DNA from: an uncultured Christensenella sp.
Lineage (GTDB): Bacteria; Bacillota; Clostridia; Christensenellales; UBA1750
Length of the DNA: 13,939 bases
Assembly (NCBI GenBank): GCA_905193155.1
Contig: CAJJNQ010000056.1
Location: 1 to 13,939, forward strand
Direction of reading: 5' to 3'
Within the stretch, counting starts at the first letter, position 1; every line of letters begins with the position of its first letter. This document shows, one piece after another, positions 6,185 through 12,247 of this stretch. Both the position numbers and the translations under genes were made by a program. The notes beneath the pieces were generated by a model. That model saw nothing but the letters and a program-made list of their open reading frames with translations, had not been told where the DNA came from and did not search any database.

Positions 6185-7906
6185 TTATTTCTTTTCCTTG
6201 CGGGGACGCTTGACGGGCGGGCGCTTGGCGCCGTGCGCATGGGCGGCAGGCGCGTTTGCATCCAGCGAGAAGCGCACGCGGCAGCCCTTGATGCGCGTCA
6301 GCTGCATGGTTTGCAGGATGCGCTTGGCGGCCTCCGGGGTCACTTCAATCCGGCTGAAATCGGGGAAGATGTCGATCTTGCCGATCTGCGCCGCGGGCAC
6401 CGACGCGCCCTCCACAATGGCGCTGACCAGGAAGTTGGGCGCGATGCGCTGCGCCCGGCCGATGGAGGCGGTCAGCGTCACGCTGTCCGCGCCGAGCGTG
6501 CGGCGGGGCTTCTTCGGGCCGCGGGCGGCGGGGTCGGCCGATCCCTGCGCCGCGCGCGGCTGCTGCGGCCTCGTCACCGGAATGATGTCCGCAGCGTCCG
6601 GCAGATCCATCGCATTTTCAGTGGCGGAAAGGCGCATCAGCGTGCATGCCAGCGAGGAAAGATCCACGCCGCTGGCGACCAGCTCCTCCACCACCGGCCC
6701 CCAGGTGAGGTTATCCATCGTGTTCATCTGCGCCAGCACGCGCTCCTTGGCTTCGCTGCGGCGCAGCTCGTAGATTTCATCCTTCTTGGGCAGATAGGCG
6801 CGATGGATGGGCTGGCGCAGGAAACGCTCCAGCTCCTTGACACGGCGAATCTGCCCCGGTGTGCAGGCCAGCGTGTGCGACGCGCCGCTGCGCCCCGCGC
6901 GCCCCGTGCGGCCGATGCGGTGGATGTAGCTCTCGTCGTCCTCCGGGATGTCATAGTTGAATACCGCGCGCACGTCCTCCACGTCGATGCCGCGGGCGGC
7001 CACGTCGGTCGCCACCAGCACCGAAAGGCGGCCCATCTTAAAGTCGCTCATCACCTTGCTGCGCAGGTTCTGCGTCATTTCGCCGTGCAGCGACGCGGCG
7101 GAAAAGCCGCAGCCCGCCAGGTATTCCGTCAGCTCGTCCACCATGCGGCGCGTGTTGCAGAACACCAGCGAGCGCCCGCCGCCGTAGCGCTGGAGCAGCA
7201 GGTTGAGCGCCTGCATCTTCTGCGTCTGCGGGACGTGATAAAAGAGCTGCTCAATGGAATCGAGCGTGCGCTGGCCGCCGTCCACCGCCACCACGCGCGG
7301 CTCGCGCTGGAACTGGCGCGTCAGGCTCAGGATCGCGGGCGGCATCGTCGCGGAGAACAGCAGCGTCTGCCGCTCTTCCGGCGCGGCGGAAAGGATCTGC
7401 CGGATGTCGTCCACAAAGCCCATGTTCAGCATCTCGTCCGCTTCGTCCAGCACCACCATTTCAAGCTGGTCGAGCAGCAGCGTCTCGCGCCGCATGTGAT
7501 CCATCACGCGGCCGGGCGTGCCGACGACCAGGTTTGCCGTGCGCAGCAGCCCCATCTGCGCCGTGATGGAATCACCGCCGTAGATCGTCGCAATGCGCAC
7601 GGAGGGCTTGAATTTGGCGTATTTCCGCATCTCGCCGCTGATCTGCAGCGCCAGCTCGCGCGTGGGGGCGAGCACCAGCACCTGCGGGCGGTTGGGCAGC
7701 ACGCGCCCGCAGCGCTCCACTGCGGGCAGGCCGAAGGCCGCCGTCTTGCCCGTGCCGGTGGAGGAGCGGCCGACGATGTCCTGTCCATCCAGAATCAGCG
7801 GGATTGCCGCCGCCTGGATCGGCGTCATTTCATTATAGTTCATCTCGCCCACGGCCTGAAGCACCTCGGGCGACAGGGAAAGGGTTTCAAACAAATTCTG
7901 GCTCAT
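6185..7906 (-). CDS. DEAD-box ATP-dependent RNA helicase, DeaD/CsdA-like with C-terminal RNA-binding domain
   Basis: A 573-residue cytoplasmic RNA helicase. Motifs in order: Q motif with Phe6 and Gln31, motif I SSTGTGKT (48-55), Ia PTRELA (81-86), TPGR (130-133), DEAD (154-157), SAT (185-187), SLVFCNTR (246-253), ATDVAARGID (299-308) and HRIGRTGRAGR (329-339). Residues ~473-548 fit the DbpA/CsdA-type RNA-binding domain (IGKIDIFPDFSRIEVTPEAA at 508-527), and the protein ends in a basic tail (PPVKRPRKEKK). Such helicases assist ribosome assembly and mRNA decay, especially in the cold. The ATG at 7906 begins MSQNLFETLSLSPEV, as in relatives. The frame is open to a TTG at 7966 but has no good ribosome site there, and the stretch contains a perfect hairpin best read as 5' leader. 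The ribosome site at 7906 (GCGAGAG) is itself weak. Confidence 0.95.
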   Translation of the reverse strand: MSQNLFETLSLSPEVLQAVGEMNYNEMTPIQAAAIPLILDGQDIVGRSSTGTGKTAAFGLPAVERCGRVLPNRPQVLVLAPTRELALQISGEMRKYAKFKPSVRIATIYGGDSITAQMGLLRTANLVVGTPGRVMDHMRRETLLLDQLEMVVLDEADEMLNMGFVDDIRQILSAAPEERQTLLFSATMPPAILSLTRQFQREPRVVAVDGGQRTLDSIEQLFYHVPQTQKMQALNLLLQRYGGGRSLVFCNTRRMVDELTEYLAGCGFSAASLHGEMTQNLRSKVMSDFKMGRLSVLVATDVAARGIDVEDVRAVFNYDIPEDDESYIHRIGRTGRAGRSGASHTLACTPGQIRRVKELERFLRQPIHRAYLPKKDEIYELRRSEAKERVLAQMNTMDNLTWGPVVEELVASGVDLSSLACTLMRLSATENAMDLPDAADIIPVTRPQQPRAAQGSADPAARGPKKPRRTLGADSVTLTASIGRAQRIAPNFLVSAIVEGASVPAAQIGKIDIFPDFSRIEVTPEAAKRILQTMQLTRIKGCRVRFSLDANAPAAHAHGAKRPPVKRPRKEKK

Positions 7907-7921
7907 TTCTCTCGCTTTCCA

Positions 7922-7940
7922 GCGCGAAGCACCTTCGCGC
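7922..7940 (-). promoter_or_regulatory. Perfect hairpin in the helicase mRNA leader
   Basis: An 8-bp perfect stem with a 3-nt loop (arm GCGCGAAG at 7922-7929, mate at 7933-7940) lies 15 nt upstream of the helicase start codon, immediately before the weak ribosome binding site. It could tune translation, for example by temperature or by the helicase itself; this is inference from position. Confidence 0.45.
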
Positions 7941-7974
7941 CCACTCTCTGCTGAAATTTCGGTCAATCTCTGAT

Positions 7975-8018
7975 AGTTTAACAGAGCAAGGCGAGTTTTT
8001 AACGCAGTTTCTGTTAAA
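7975..8018 (-). promoter_or_regulatory. Weak promoter overlapped by a 9-bp inverted repeat upstream of the helicase gene
   Basis: On the minus strand TTAAAA (7997-8002) and TAAACT (7975-7980), 16 nt apart, form a weak sigma-A-like promoter that would give a leader of about 60 nt. TTTAACAGA (7977-7985) is repeated in inverted form as TCTGTTAAA (8010-8018); its left half covers the -10, as an operator might. No regulator can be named. Confidence 0.35.
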
Positions 8019-8051
8019 GTTTTCGTGAAGAATGGGATTTCGGACGTGGAC

Positions 8052-8083
8052 GCGCACTGCTTTCCCGTGTGCGCAGTTTTTTT
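8052..8083 (+). terminator. Rightward intrinsic terminator with no obvious upstream gene
   Basis: GCGCAC (8052-8057) pairs with GTGCGC (8069-8074), followed by AG and seven T at 8077-8083. The T-run serves rightward transcription only, but both flanking genes read leftward. It may end an unannotated short RNA from 7980-8050 or be a chance structure. Confidence 0.4.
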
Positions 8084-8090
8084 ACAGCGC

Positions 8091-8270
8091 TTAATCGACC
8101 GACAGCAGCTGCGCCCGATCCGCGCGCCGCGCCCGGCGGCGGTCGTAGGCCTTTTTGTCCGGCACGACGCGCGTGACGGGAACCACGCCGTTCCAGTCGC
8201 CGCGAGCCTGCGCGTCCAGCGCCTTGCGGGCGCGCTTGCTCATCTTGACGGCGGAAAGATTGGTTTTCAT
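8091..8270 (-). CDS. Small basic hypothetical protein
   Basis: A 59-residue protein beginning MKTNLSAVKMSKRARKALDA, continuing through GDWNGVVPVTRVVPDKKAYD and ending in an Arg-rich RRRARRADRAQLLSVD. It has no membrane segment, signal peptide or cysteine and is strongly basic, so RNA, DNA or ribosome binding is possible but unproven. I do not recognise a named family, though the WNGVxPVTRVVPxKKxY core looks like something conserved rather than random. The ATG at 8270 has AAGGAG 8 nt upstream, a strong start signal supporting a real gene; an in-frame ATG at 8312 is less well placed. No clear promoter is visible, and it diverges from the Xre-type regulator, whose promoter lies about 40 nt upstream of this start. 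Confidence 0.65.
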   Translation of the reverse strand: MKTNLSAVKMSKRARKALDAQARGDWNGVVPVTRVVPDKKAYDRRRARRADRAQLLSVD

Positions 8271-8311
8271 GGAATCATCTCCTTTCGGATGGGAAATGCA
8301 GGCGAAACCCA

Positions 8312-8340
8312 TTGCATCTTTGGTTCGTTTGCGTTATACT
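8312..8340 (+). promoter_or_regulatory. Sigma-A promoter for the Xre-type regulator
   Basis: TTGCAT (8312-8317) and TATACT (8335-8340) are separated by exactly 17 nt. The gene starts 41 nt further on behind AAGGAGG (8366-8372). Confidence 0.7.
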
Positions 8341-8381
8341 GAACTACTCTTCCGGGAAAACATTGAAGGAGGACAAAAACG

Positions 8382-8858
8382 ATGCAGAAAACCTTTCCGG
8401 TCATCGACCCCGTGGCCACCGGCCGCAACATCGTCCGCCTGCGCACCGAGCGCGGCATGACCGTGCGCGATTTGCAGGAATACTTCGGCTTTGAGGAGCC
8501 GCAGGCCATCTACAAATGGCAGCGCGGCAAGAGCCTGCCGACCGTGGATAACCTCTACGCGCTGGGGCGGCTCCTGGGCGTGCCGATGGAGCAGATCCTC
8601 GTGCCCGCGGCCGATCCCTCAACAACAGAAAAATGGCTGAAAAAGGAGCAGCAGGATTCGTCTTGCTGCTCTCTTTTATTGATGACCCGGCTGCTTTGGC
8701 TGGGGCAGGAAAAACGGAACGCTTCCGCCCTTTTTGTCCGCACAGAGCCAAAGTCTGTACGGACTTTTTTTAGTTGGCCCGAAGGCAATTTGATGATCGT
8801 TCGGGACGCCCAATGCGCCCGAACGTCCTGTCAGCATGGAGACGTAAGGATGAGCTGA
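8382..8858 (+). CDS. Xre-family helix-turn-helix regulator with anomalous C-terminal extension
   Basis: The open frame gives 158 residues. Residues ~13-72 are an Xre-type helix-turn-helix: ATGRNIVRLRTERGMTVRDL (12-31), EYFGFEEPQAIYKWQRGKSL (33-52), PTVDNLYALGRLLGVPMEQI (53-72). Such small regulators in clostridia are typically around 80-110 residues. From about residue 80 the sequence looks non-homologous, and two strong intrinsic terminators lie inside the frame (from codons 89 and 119), so transcripts carrying the full frame may be uncommon. A single-base change such as TCA to TGA at codon 80, or a frameshift into the TGA at 8637, would end it before the first terminator; lost stop, frameshift or sequencing error are all possible. 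The ATG at 8382 has AAGGAGG 9 nt upstream and its own promoter. The N-terminal call is firm; the true end is uncertain. Confidence 0.8.
   Translation: MQKTFPVIDPVATGRNIVRLRTERGMTVRDLQEYFGFEEPQAIYKWQRGKSLPTVDNLYALGRLLGVPMEQILVPAADPSTTEKWLKKEQQDSSCCSLLLMTRLLWLGQEKRNASALFVRTEPKSVRTFFSWPEGNLMIVRDAQCARTSCQHGDVRMS
8646..8680 (+). terminator. Strong intrinsic terminator inside the regulator reading frame
   Basis: GAGCAGCA (8646-8653) pairs with TGCTGCTC (8664-8671). The stem extends through a G-U pair and GA/TC to a TTCG tetraloop (8657-8660), about 11 pairs in all, and is followed by TCTTTTATT. This is a textbook terminator. Confidence 0.8.
8736..8771 (+). terminator. Second, tandem intrinsic terminator
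   Basis: GTCCG (8736-8740) pairs with CGGAC (8760-8764) and, after one mismatch, ACAGA with TCTGT around a 7-nt loop; seven T follow at 8765-8771. It lies 65 nt past the first terminator and still inside the long reading frame of the regulator. Confidence 0.8.
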
Positions 8859-9062
8859 GGAAGGAGAGAGTTGCGAAAAAGCGTGAAAGCGCAGGGAGAG
8901 AGCGCGCGGATGGAAGCGTGGGATTTTCCTTATCGCTTTTTCAAGAAGCGCTTTTCTCCTCACATTTCAAGATGCGCAGCGTTATGGTTCATCTGCGCCT
9001 GAACCGGTTTCCGCACTTTCCGCCTTTTCTGCCGCCGCCAAAACAGCCGGAGCATGGGAAAA

Positions 9063-9701
9063 TCAGGCGTTTTCGCCGCCGGCAAAGACCTCGAAGACCT
9101 CCGAGAAGGCGTCGTTGACGTCAAAGGGCGCGTCGTAATTGACCTTGGCGTTGACCAGGCACCTGTCCAGCTCCTCGGAGGTCGCATCGGCCTTGCGGTC
9201 CATCTCCGATGCGAGGTTGCGCACCGTCACGCGGTTGAAGTGGATCGTCGCCACGCGCTTGACGTCGCAGCGATACATCACCTGGTTTCCCTCCTGATTG
9301 AAGCGGTAGCCCGTGCCGCCGCCGGGAATCAGGCTTTCGGAGCTGCGCAGCCCCGCCATGCGCCGCAGCGTGCGCGCGATGGCCTGCCGGTCGCCGTTGA
9401 GGCCGACCTCGCTGTCCATGTCGATGGGCAGGGCGTTTTTCGCCGTGCGGATGGCACGGCCGAGCTTTTCCTTTTCGCGCAGCAGATAGATCAGAAACTC
9501 CGCAACTTCCGTGATCTGCGCGGCAAATTCGCTCGGCGGCGTCTCGATCGTCGTCTCGTCCTCCGCGCCCTCCATGACCTTGCGGCGCAGATACGTGTTC
9601 TGAATCTGCATCACGTTCGCGTCCTGCGACAGAATGCTCTGCACCTCTTCCATCAGCGCCGACAGCTTATTCTGAAAACGGAATGCTTCCTTGAGATTCA
9701 T
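9063..9701 (-). CDS. Conserved-looking hypothetical protein of 212 residues
   Basis: A soluble, mostly alpha-helical, mildly acidic 212-residue protein with no signal peptide or membrane segment. The first third is helical (LKEAFRFQNKLSALMEEVQS at 3-22), the middle has EDETTIETPPSEFAAQITEV (47-66) and REKEKLGRAIRTAKNALPID (75-94), and a later part reads GTGYRFNQEGNQVMYRCDVK (129-148) and FDVNDAFSEVFEVFAG (193-208). I recall similar hypothetical proteins in gut clostridial genomes, but none with a function, and I cannot assign a domain. The ATG at 9701 has GGAGGG 9 nt upstream, and a very good promoter lies behind it. It is monocistronic: the gap to the regulator (8859-9062) shows no gene, and no convincing terminator is seen after it. 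Confidence 0.75.
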   Translation of the reverse strand: MNLKEAFRFQNKLSALMEEVQSILSQDANVMQIQNTYLRRKVMEGAEDETTIETPPSEFAAQITEVAEFLIYLLREKEKLGRAIRTAKNALPIDMDSEVGLNGDRQAIARTLRRMAGLRSSESLIPGGGTGYRFNQEGNQVMYRCDVKRVATIHFNRVTVRNLASEMDRKADATSEELDRCLVNAKVNYDAPFDVNDAFSEVFEVFAGGENA

Positions 9702-9745
9702 TTTTTTCGTCCCTCCGTTCGTTTCGGTATCTCATTTCACAGCCT

Positions 9746-9774
9746 ATTTTACGCTTTTTTTCCGGCCTTGTCAC
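9746..9774 (-). promoter_or_regulatory. Sigma-A promoter for the 212-residue hypothetical
   Basis: On the minus strand GTGACA (9769-9774) and TAAAAT (9746-9751) are 17 nt apart, with an A-tract in the spacer. The start codon follows about 44 nt downstream of the -10. Confidence 0.7.
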
Positions 9775-9794
9775 TAAACCGCTGGTTCAATATC

Positions 9795-9829
9795 AAAAAA
9801 ACACCGGCAGAATGATTGCCGGTGTTTTT
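9795..9829. terminator. Bidirectional intrinsic terminator after the TSCPD gene
   Basis: ACACCGGCA (9801-9809) and TGCCGGTGT (9817-9825) form a perfect 9-bp stem with a 7-nt loop. It is flanked by six A on the left (six U for leftward transcripts) and T's on the right. It ends the leftward TSCPD gene, whose stop is 16 nt away. Confidence 0.85.
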
Positions 9830-9841
9830 CAAGGTGCAATT

Positions 9842-10090
9842 TTACTTGCTCAGCGCGGACTTGAGGGCCTGCGCGAGCTGGTCGGGACAGGAGGTGCCGT
9901 TGCGGCACTGGAGTCCTTCACAGGCGGCGATGACGTCCTCGACCTTGCGGCCCTTGGCCAGCGCGGCCACGCCCTGGGTGTTGCCGCGGCAGCCGCCGAT
10001 AAACTCGACGTCCTTGACGACGCCGTCCTCAATGTCGACATTGATTTGCTGGGAGCAGGTCCCGTGCGTCTTGTATTTCAGTTCCATCAT
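9842..10090 (-). CDS. TSCPD domain-containing protein (TIGR03905 type)
   Basis: An 82-residue standalone TSCPD-domain protein. The namesake motif TSCPDQLAQAL is near the C-terminus, preceded by THGTCSQQINVDIEDG and VEFIGGCRGNTQGVAALAKG. The same domain occurs at the C-terminus of B12-dependent ribonucleotide reductases, where its cysteines are thought to bind metal or carry electrons; the standalone form has no established function. The conserved cysteines (in GTCS, GGCRGN, AACEGLQC and TSCPD) are all present. Two consecutive ATG codons (10090 and 10087) are available, 5 and 8 nt after GGAGGG; the second has the better spacing and would give 81 residues. It has its own promoter and a strong terminator, so it is transcribed alone. 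Confidence 0.88.
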   Translation of the reverse strand: MMELKYKTHGTCSQQINVDIEDGVVKDVEFIGGCRGNTQGVAALAKGRKVEDVIAACEGLQCRNGTSCPDQLAQALKSALSK

Positions 10091-10122
10091 TGAATCCCTC
10101 CGTTTTGTAGGCTTGTTCCAAC

Positions 10123-10151
10123 AGTATAGCGGAATTTGACGAAAAAAGCAA
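10123..10151 (-). promoter_or_regulatory. Sigma-A promoter for the TSCPD gene
   Basis: On the minus strand TTGCTT (10146-10151) and TATACT (10123-10128) are separated by exactly 17 nt. The TSCPD start codon is 33 nt downstream of the -10. Confidence 0.7.
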
Positions 10152-10170
10152 GGAACGGCAGGAAATCCCG

Positions 10171-10330
10171 AGGCTCCTCCTAGGCAGGGGGAGCAAAGAC
10201 TTCCCCGGCGCACCTGAAGCCTCCCCTGTGTAAGGGGAGGTGTCTCGGCGCAGCCGAGACGGAAGGGTTGCCGGTTGCGCCCTTAGGGGCTGCGCAAATC
10301 CTTTGAATACAGGGGAGCCCAAGAGCCCCT
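10171..10330. repeat. Composite hairpin repeat of the clostridial dispersed type
   Basis: Four successive palindromes fill this intergenic stretch: GCTCCTCC/GGGGGAGC around TAGGCA (10173-10194), CCTCCCC/GGGGAGG (10220-10240), GTCTCGGC/GCCGAGAC around GCA (10242-10260), and TTGCGC/GCGCAA (10275-10297). A longer pairing AGGGGCT (10285-10291) with AGCCCCT (10324-10330) closes the right end. The block AAGCCTCCCCTGTGTAAGGG, then the second hairpin, then GACGGAAGGGTTG matches the pattern of short dispersed repeats I recall from Faecalibacterium-like genomes. No coding capacity is visible. It lies after the alaX stop and may also act as its transcript end, though there is no U-tract. Confidence 0.65.
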
Positions 10331-10353
10331 CATGTTCTGCTTTCGTTGAAAAA

Positions 10354-11553
10354 TCACAGCTCGGAAAGCGTTTTTTTCACGAGATCGAGATCCATCCTGG
10401 CGCAGCGGCCGAAGGCGCTGTCGGGGCGGCCGCCGCCCTTGCCGTCGAGCAGGGGGAGCAGTTTGCGCAGCGCGTCTCCCGCACGGATGGGAGAGCCTTT
10501 GCCCACGCCCAGCGCGACGGAATAGCCGCCGCCGGGCTGCTCGGCGCAGAGGAAGCAGACCGCGCCTTCGCGGCGGGTCAGCAGGTTCAGGCCGTCCTTG
10601 AGCGCGTCGGTATCCGCGCCGTCGAGCTGCGCGGCATAGAGCGGGCCGCAGGGCGCATTCAGCGGCTCCAAGGCGGAGAGCTTCTGCACAGTCTGCTCGC
10701 GGCGCAGCTCGGCAAGCGCATGGCTCAGCTCCGCCGTCTGCGTTTTGAGCCGCTCAACGGCGGCGGCAAGGTCGCTCACGTTGCAGGAGAGCTGCTTGGC
10801 CGCCGCATCTGCCTGTTCGATGCGAACCCGCGCGTAATTAAGCGCACGCAGCCCCGCCACGAAGAAGATGCGCAGGTTGCCGTGGCTCTGCTGCCAGGAG
10901 AGGATGCGCACCGCTTGCACCTGCCCGGTGGTGGCGACGTGCGTGCCGCAGCAGGCGACCGCTTCTTCGGAACCGATGCACACGATGCGCAGCGCCTCAT
11001 GCGGGTCGGGCTTTTTGCGCAGCGGCAGCTGCTCCAGCTCCTTCGCCGTGGGGAAGAAGCAGCGCACCGGCTCGTTGCGCGCAATCCACTGCGCGATCTC
11101 CTGCTCGGCCTCGTCCGCAATGCGCCGCGTCATTTCCCAGGAGCCGTCGTCGGTCAGATCAACATAGCTGTCCTGCGCGCCGACGTGCAGCCCCAGCGAA
11201 TACGCCCCGAAGCGCTCGTAGAGCACATGGGAGATCAGGTGCTGGCCGGAATGCTGCTGCGTGTGATCCAGGCGGCGCTGCGCGTCGATGTGCCCTGTCA
11301 CTTCGCCTGAGAGCGGCTGCGCGCTGCGCACAAAATGCACGATGGGCGCATCGTCCCCGTCATGGGTCACATCCGTCACCTCACAGCCGTTCAGCGTGCC
11401 CGCATCGCAGGGCTGACCGCCGCCGGTGGGATAAAAAGCCGTGTCGGAAAGCACGACCCGCCAAAGATTCTCTTTTTCGGGAACAGCTTCGCAGGAAACC
11501 ACCTGCGCGGTGAAATCCGTCTGTTCCGGATGGATGTGATAGAGTGCCGGCAT
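10354..11553 (-). CDS. Alanyl-tRNA editing protein, AlaX-L type with DHHA1 domain
   Basis: A 399-residue freestanding homologue of the AlaRS editing domain, which hydrolyses Ser or Gly wrongly attached to tRNA-Ala. Visible elements are FYPTGGGQPCDAGTL (40-54), the zinc-site motif HSGQH (101-105), its partner CCGTH (201-205), a helical region at about 240-300, and a C-terminal DHHA1-like part with SVALGVGKGS and GKGGGRPDSAFGRCAR. The length fits the long AlaX class. The ATG at 11553 has GAGG 9 nt upstream. It follows the J-domain gene after 37 nt and is probably the last gene of a three-gene leftward operon. A proofreading enzyme against serine mischarging lies in the same window as serine dehydratase, but in a separate operon, so I draw no functional link. 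Confidence 0.93.
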   Translation of the reverse strand: MPALYHIHPEQTDFTAQVVSCEAVPEKENLWRVVLSDTAFYPTGGGQPCDAGTLNGCEVTDVTHDGDDAPIVHFVRSAQPLSGEVTGHIDAQRRLDHTQQHSGQHLISHVLYERFGAYSLGLHVGAQDSYVDLTDDGSWEMTRRIADEAEQEIAQWIARNEPVRCFFPTAKELEQLPLRKKPDPHEALRIVCIGSEEAVACCGTHVATTGQVQAVRILSWQQSHGNLRIFFVAGLRALNYARVRIEQADAAAKQLSCNVSDLAAAVERLKTQTAELSHALAELRREQTVQKLSALEPLNAPCGPLYAAQLDGADTDALKDGLNLLTRREGAVCFLCAEQPGGGYSVALGVGKGSPIRAGDALRKLLPLLDGKGGGRPDSAFGRCARMDLDLVKKTLSEL

Positions 11554-11590
11554 ATGTCATAACCTCGATTCCGAGTAGTATTTGCAATCG

Positions 11591-12247
11591 TCAGCAGCAG
11601 AAAATACCGCCGCCCCCGCTGCACAGGCTCATGCAGGCCAGGCACTGGCAGAGGTTGCACAGCAGGCTGTCCGTGCCGCCCATCGACGTGCGCTGGTGCG
11701 TCTGCTGATAGACGCCGCGCATCTGCTCGGCGGCGCTGCGGTATTCCGGATTGGCGGGATCCATGTTGGCGGCGGTCTGGAATTCCTGCTGCGCACGGGA
11801 ATACATCCCCTGCCGCATGGAAACCAATCCGTAGAGATAGTGCCACTCCGCCGTGCGGTTCTGCACGCGGTTCAGCGCCTCCGCCGCCTGAAGGATCAGC
11901 CCGCGCCGGATCATCTCGCGGATGTCCTGAAACTGCTCCGATGAAGCGTACTGCGGGCCGGATGAGGACGAGCCGCCATAGGACGCACCGCCGTAGCCGT
12001 AGGACGATCCGTAGCTCTGTGAAGCGCCGCCGTAACCGGACGATGCGCCGCCGCCGGAGCGGATGCGCTTGATTTCGTCGTAGGCTGCGTTGATGCGTTT
12101 GACCTTTTCGCTGACGCTGTCCTGCACATCCTTGGGCGCGTTGGCGTAGCGGTCGGGGTGGTATTTTTTGACCAGATTGCGGTATGCGGTCTTGATTTCG
12201 TCGTCGCTGGCGGACGGAGAAACGCCCAGCTCCTTATAGGGATCCAT
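11591..12247 (-). CDS. J-domain protein with TPR-like middle and cysteine-rich C-terminus
   Basis: A 218-residue DnaJ-type co-chaperone-like protein. Residues 1-64 are a J domain (DPYKELGVSPSASDDEIKTA at 2-21, the HPD motif at 30-32, INAAYDEIKR at 52-61). Residues 65-100 form a Gly/Ser/Tyr-rich linker with repeated GYGGAS-like units. Residues 105-185 look like one or two TPR-type helix pairs (AAEALNRVQNRTAEWHYLYG, YSRAQQEFQTAANMDPANPE). The last 22 residues carry seven cysteines (197, 200, 202, 205, 209, 217, 218) within CNLCQCLACMSLC and the terminal CC. It lacks the standard DnaJ zinc finger and client-binding domains, so it is not a general DnaJ; the J domain should recruit DnaK for a dedicated client. 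The ATG at 12247 has AGGAGG 7 nt upstream and overlaps the DUF5685 gene by 14 nt. Confidence 0.9.
   Translation of the reverse strand: MDPYKELGVSPSASDDEIKTAYRNLVKKYHPDRYANAPKDVQDSVSEKVKRINAAYDEIKRIRSGGGASSGYGGASQSYGSSYGYGGASYGGSSSSGPQYASSEQFQDIREMIRRGLILQAAEALNRVQNRTAEWHYLYGLVSMRQGMYSRAQQEFQTAANMDPANPEYRSAAEQMRGVYQQTHQRTSMGGTDSLLCNLCQCLACMSLCSGGGGIFCC

Noticed and set aside
7907..7966. TTG start giving 20 more residues to the helicase
   Set aside because: No ribosome site at 7966, non-conserved residues, and a perfect hairpin within; the ATG at 7906 matches relatives.
8676..8963. Leftward open frame of 95 codons downstream of the hypothetical gene
   Set aside because: No family resemblance, covers a terminator, and has no credible start signal.
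8774..9118. Rightward open frame after the regulator, rich in Arg
   Set aside because: No ribosome site, biased composition, and overlap with the 3' end of the 212-residue gene on the other strand.
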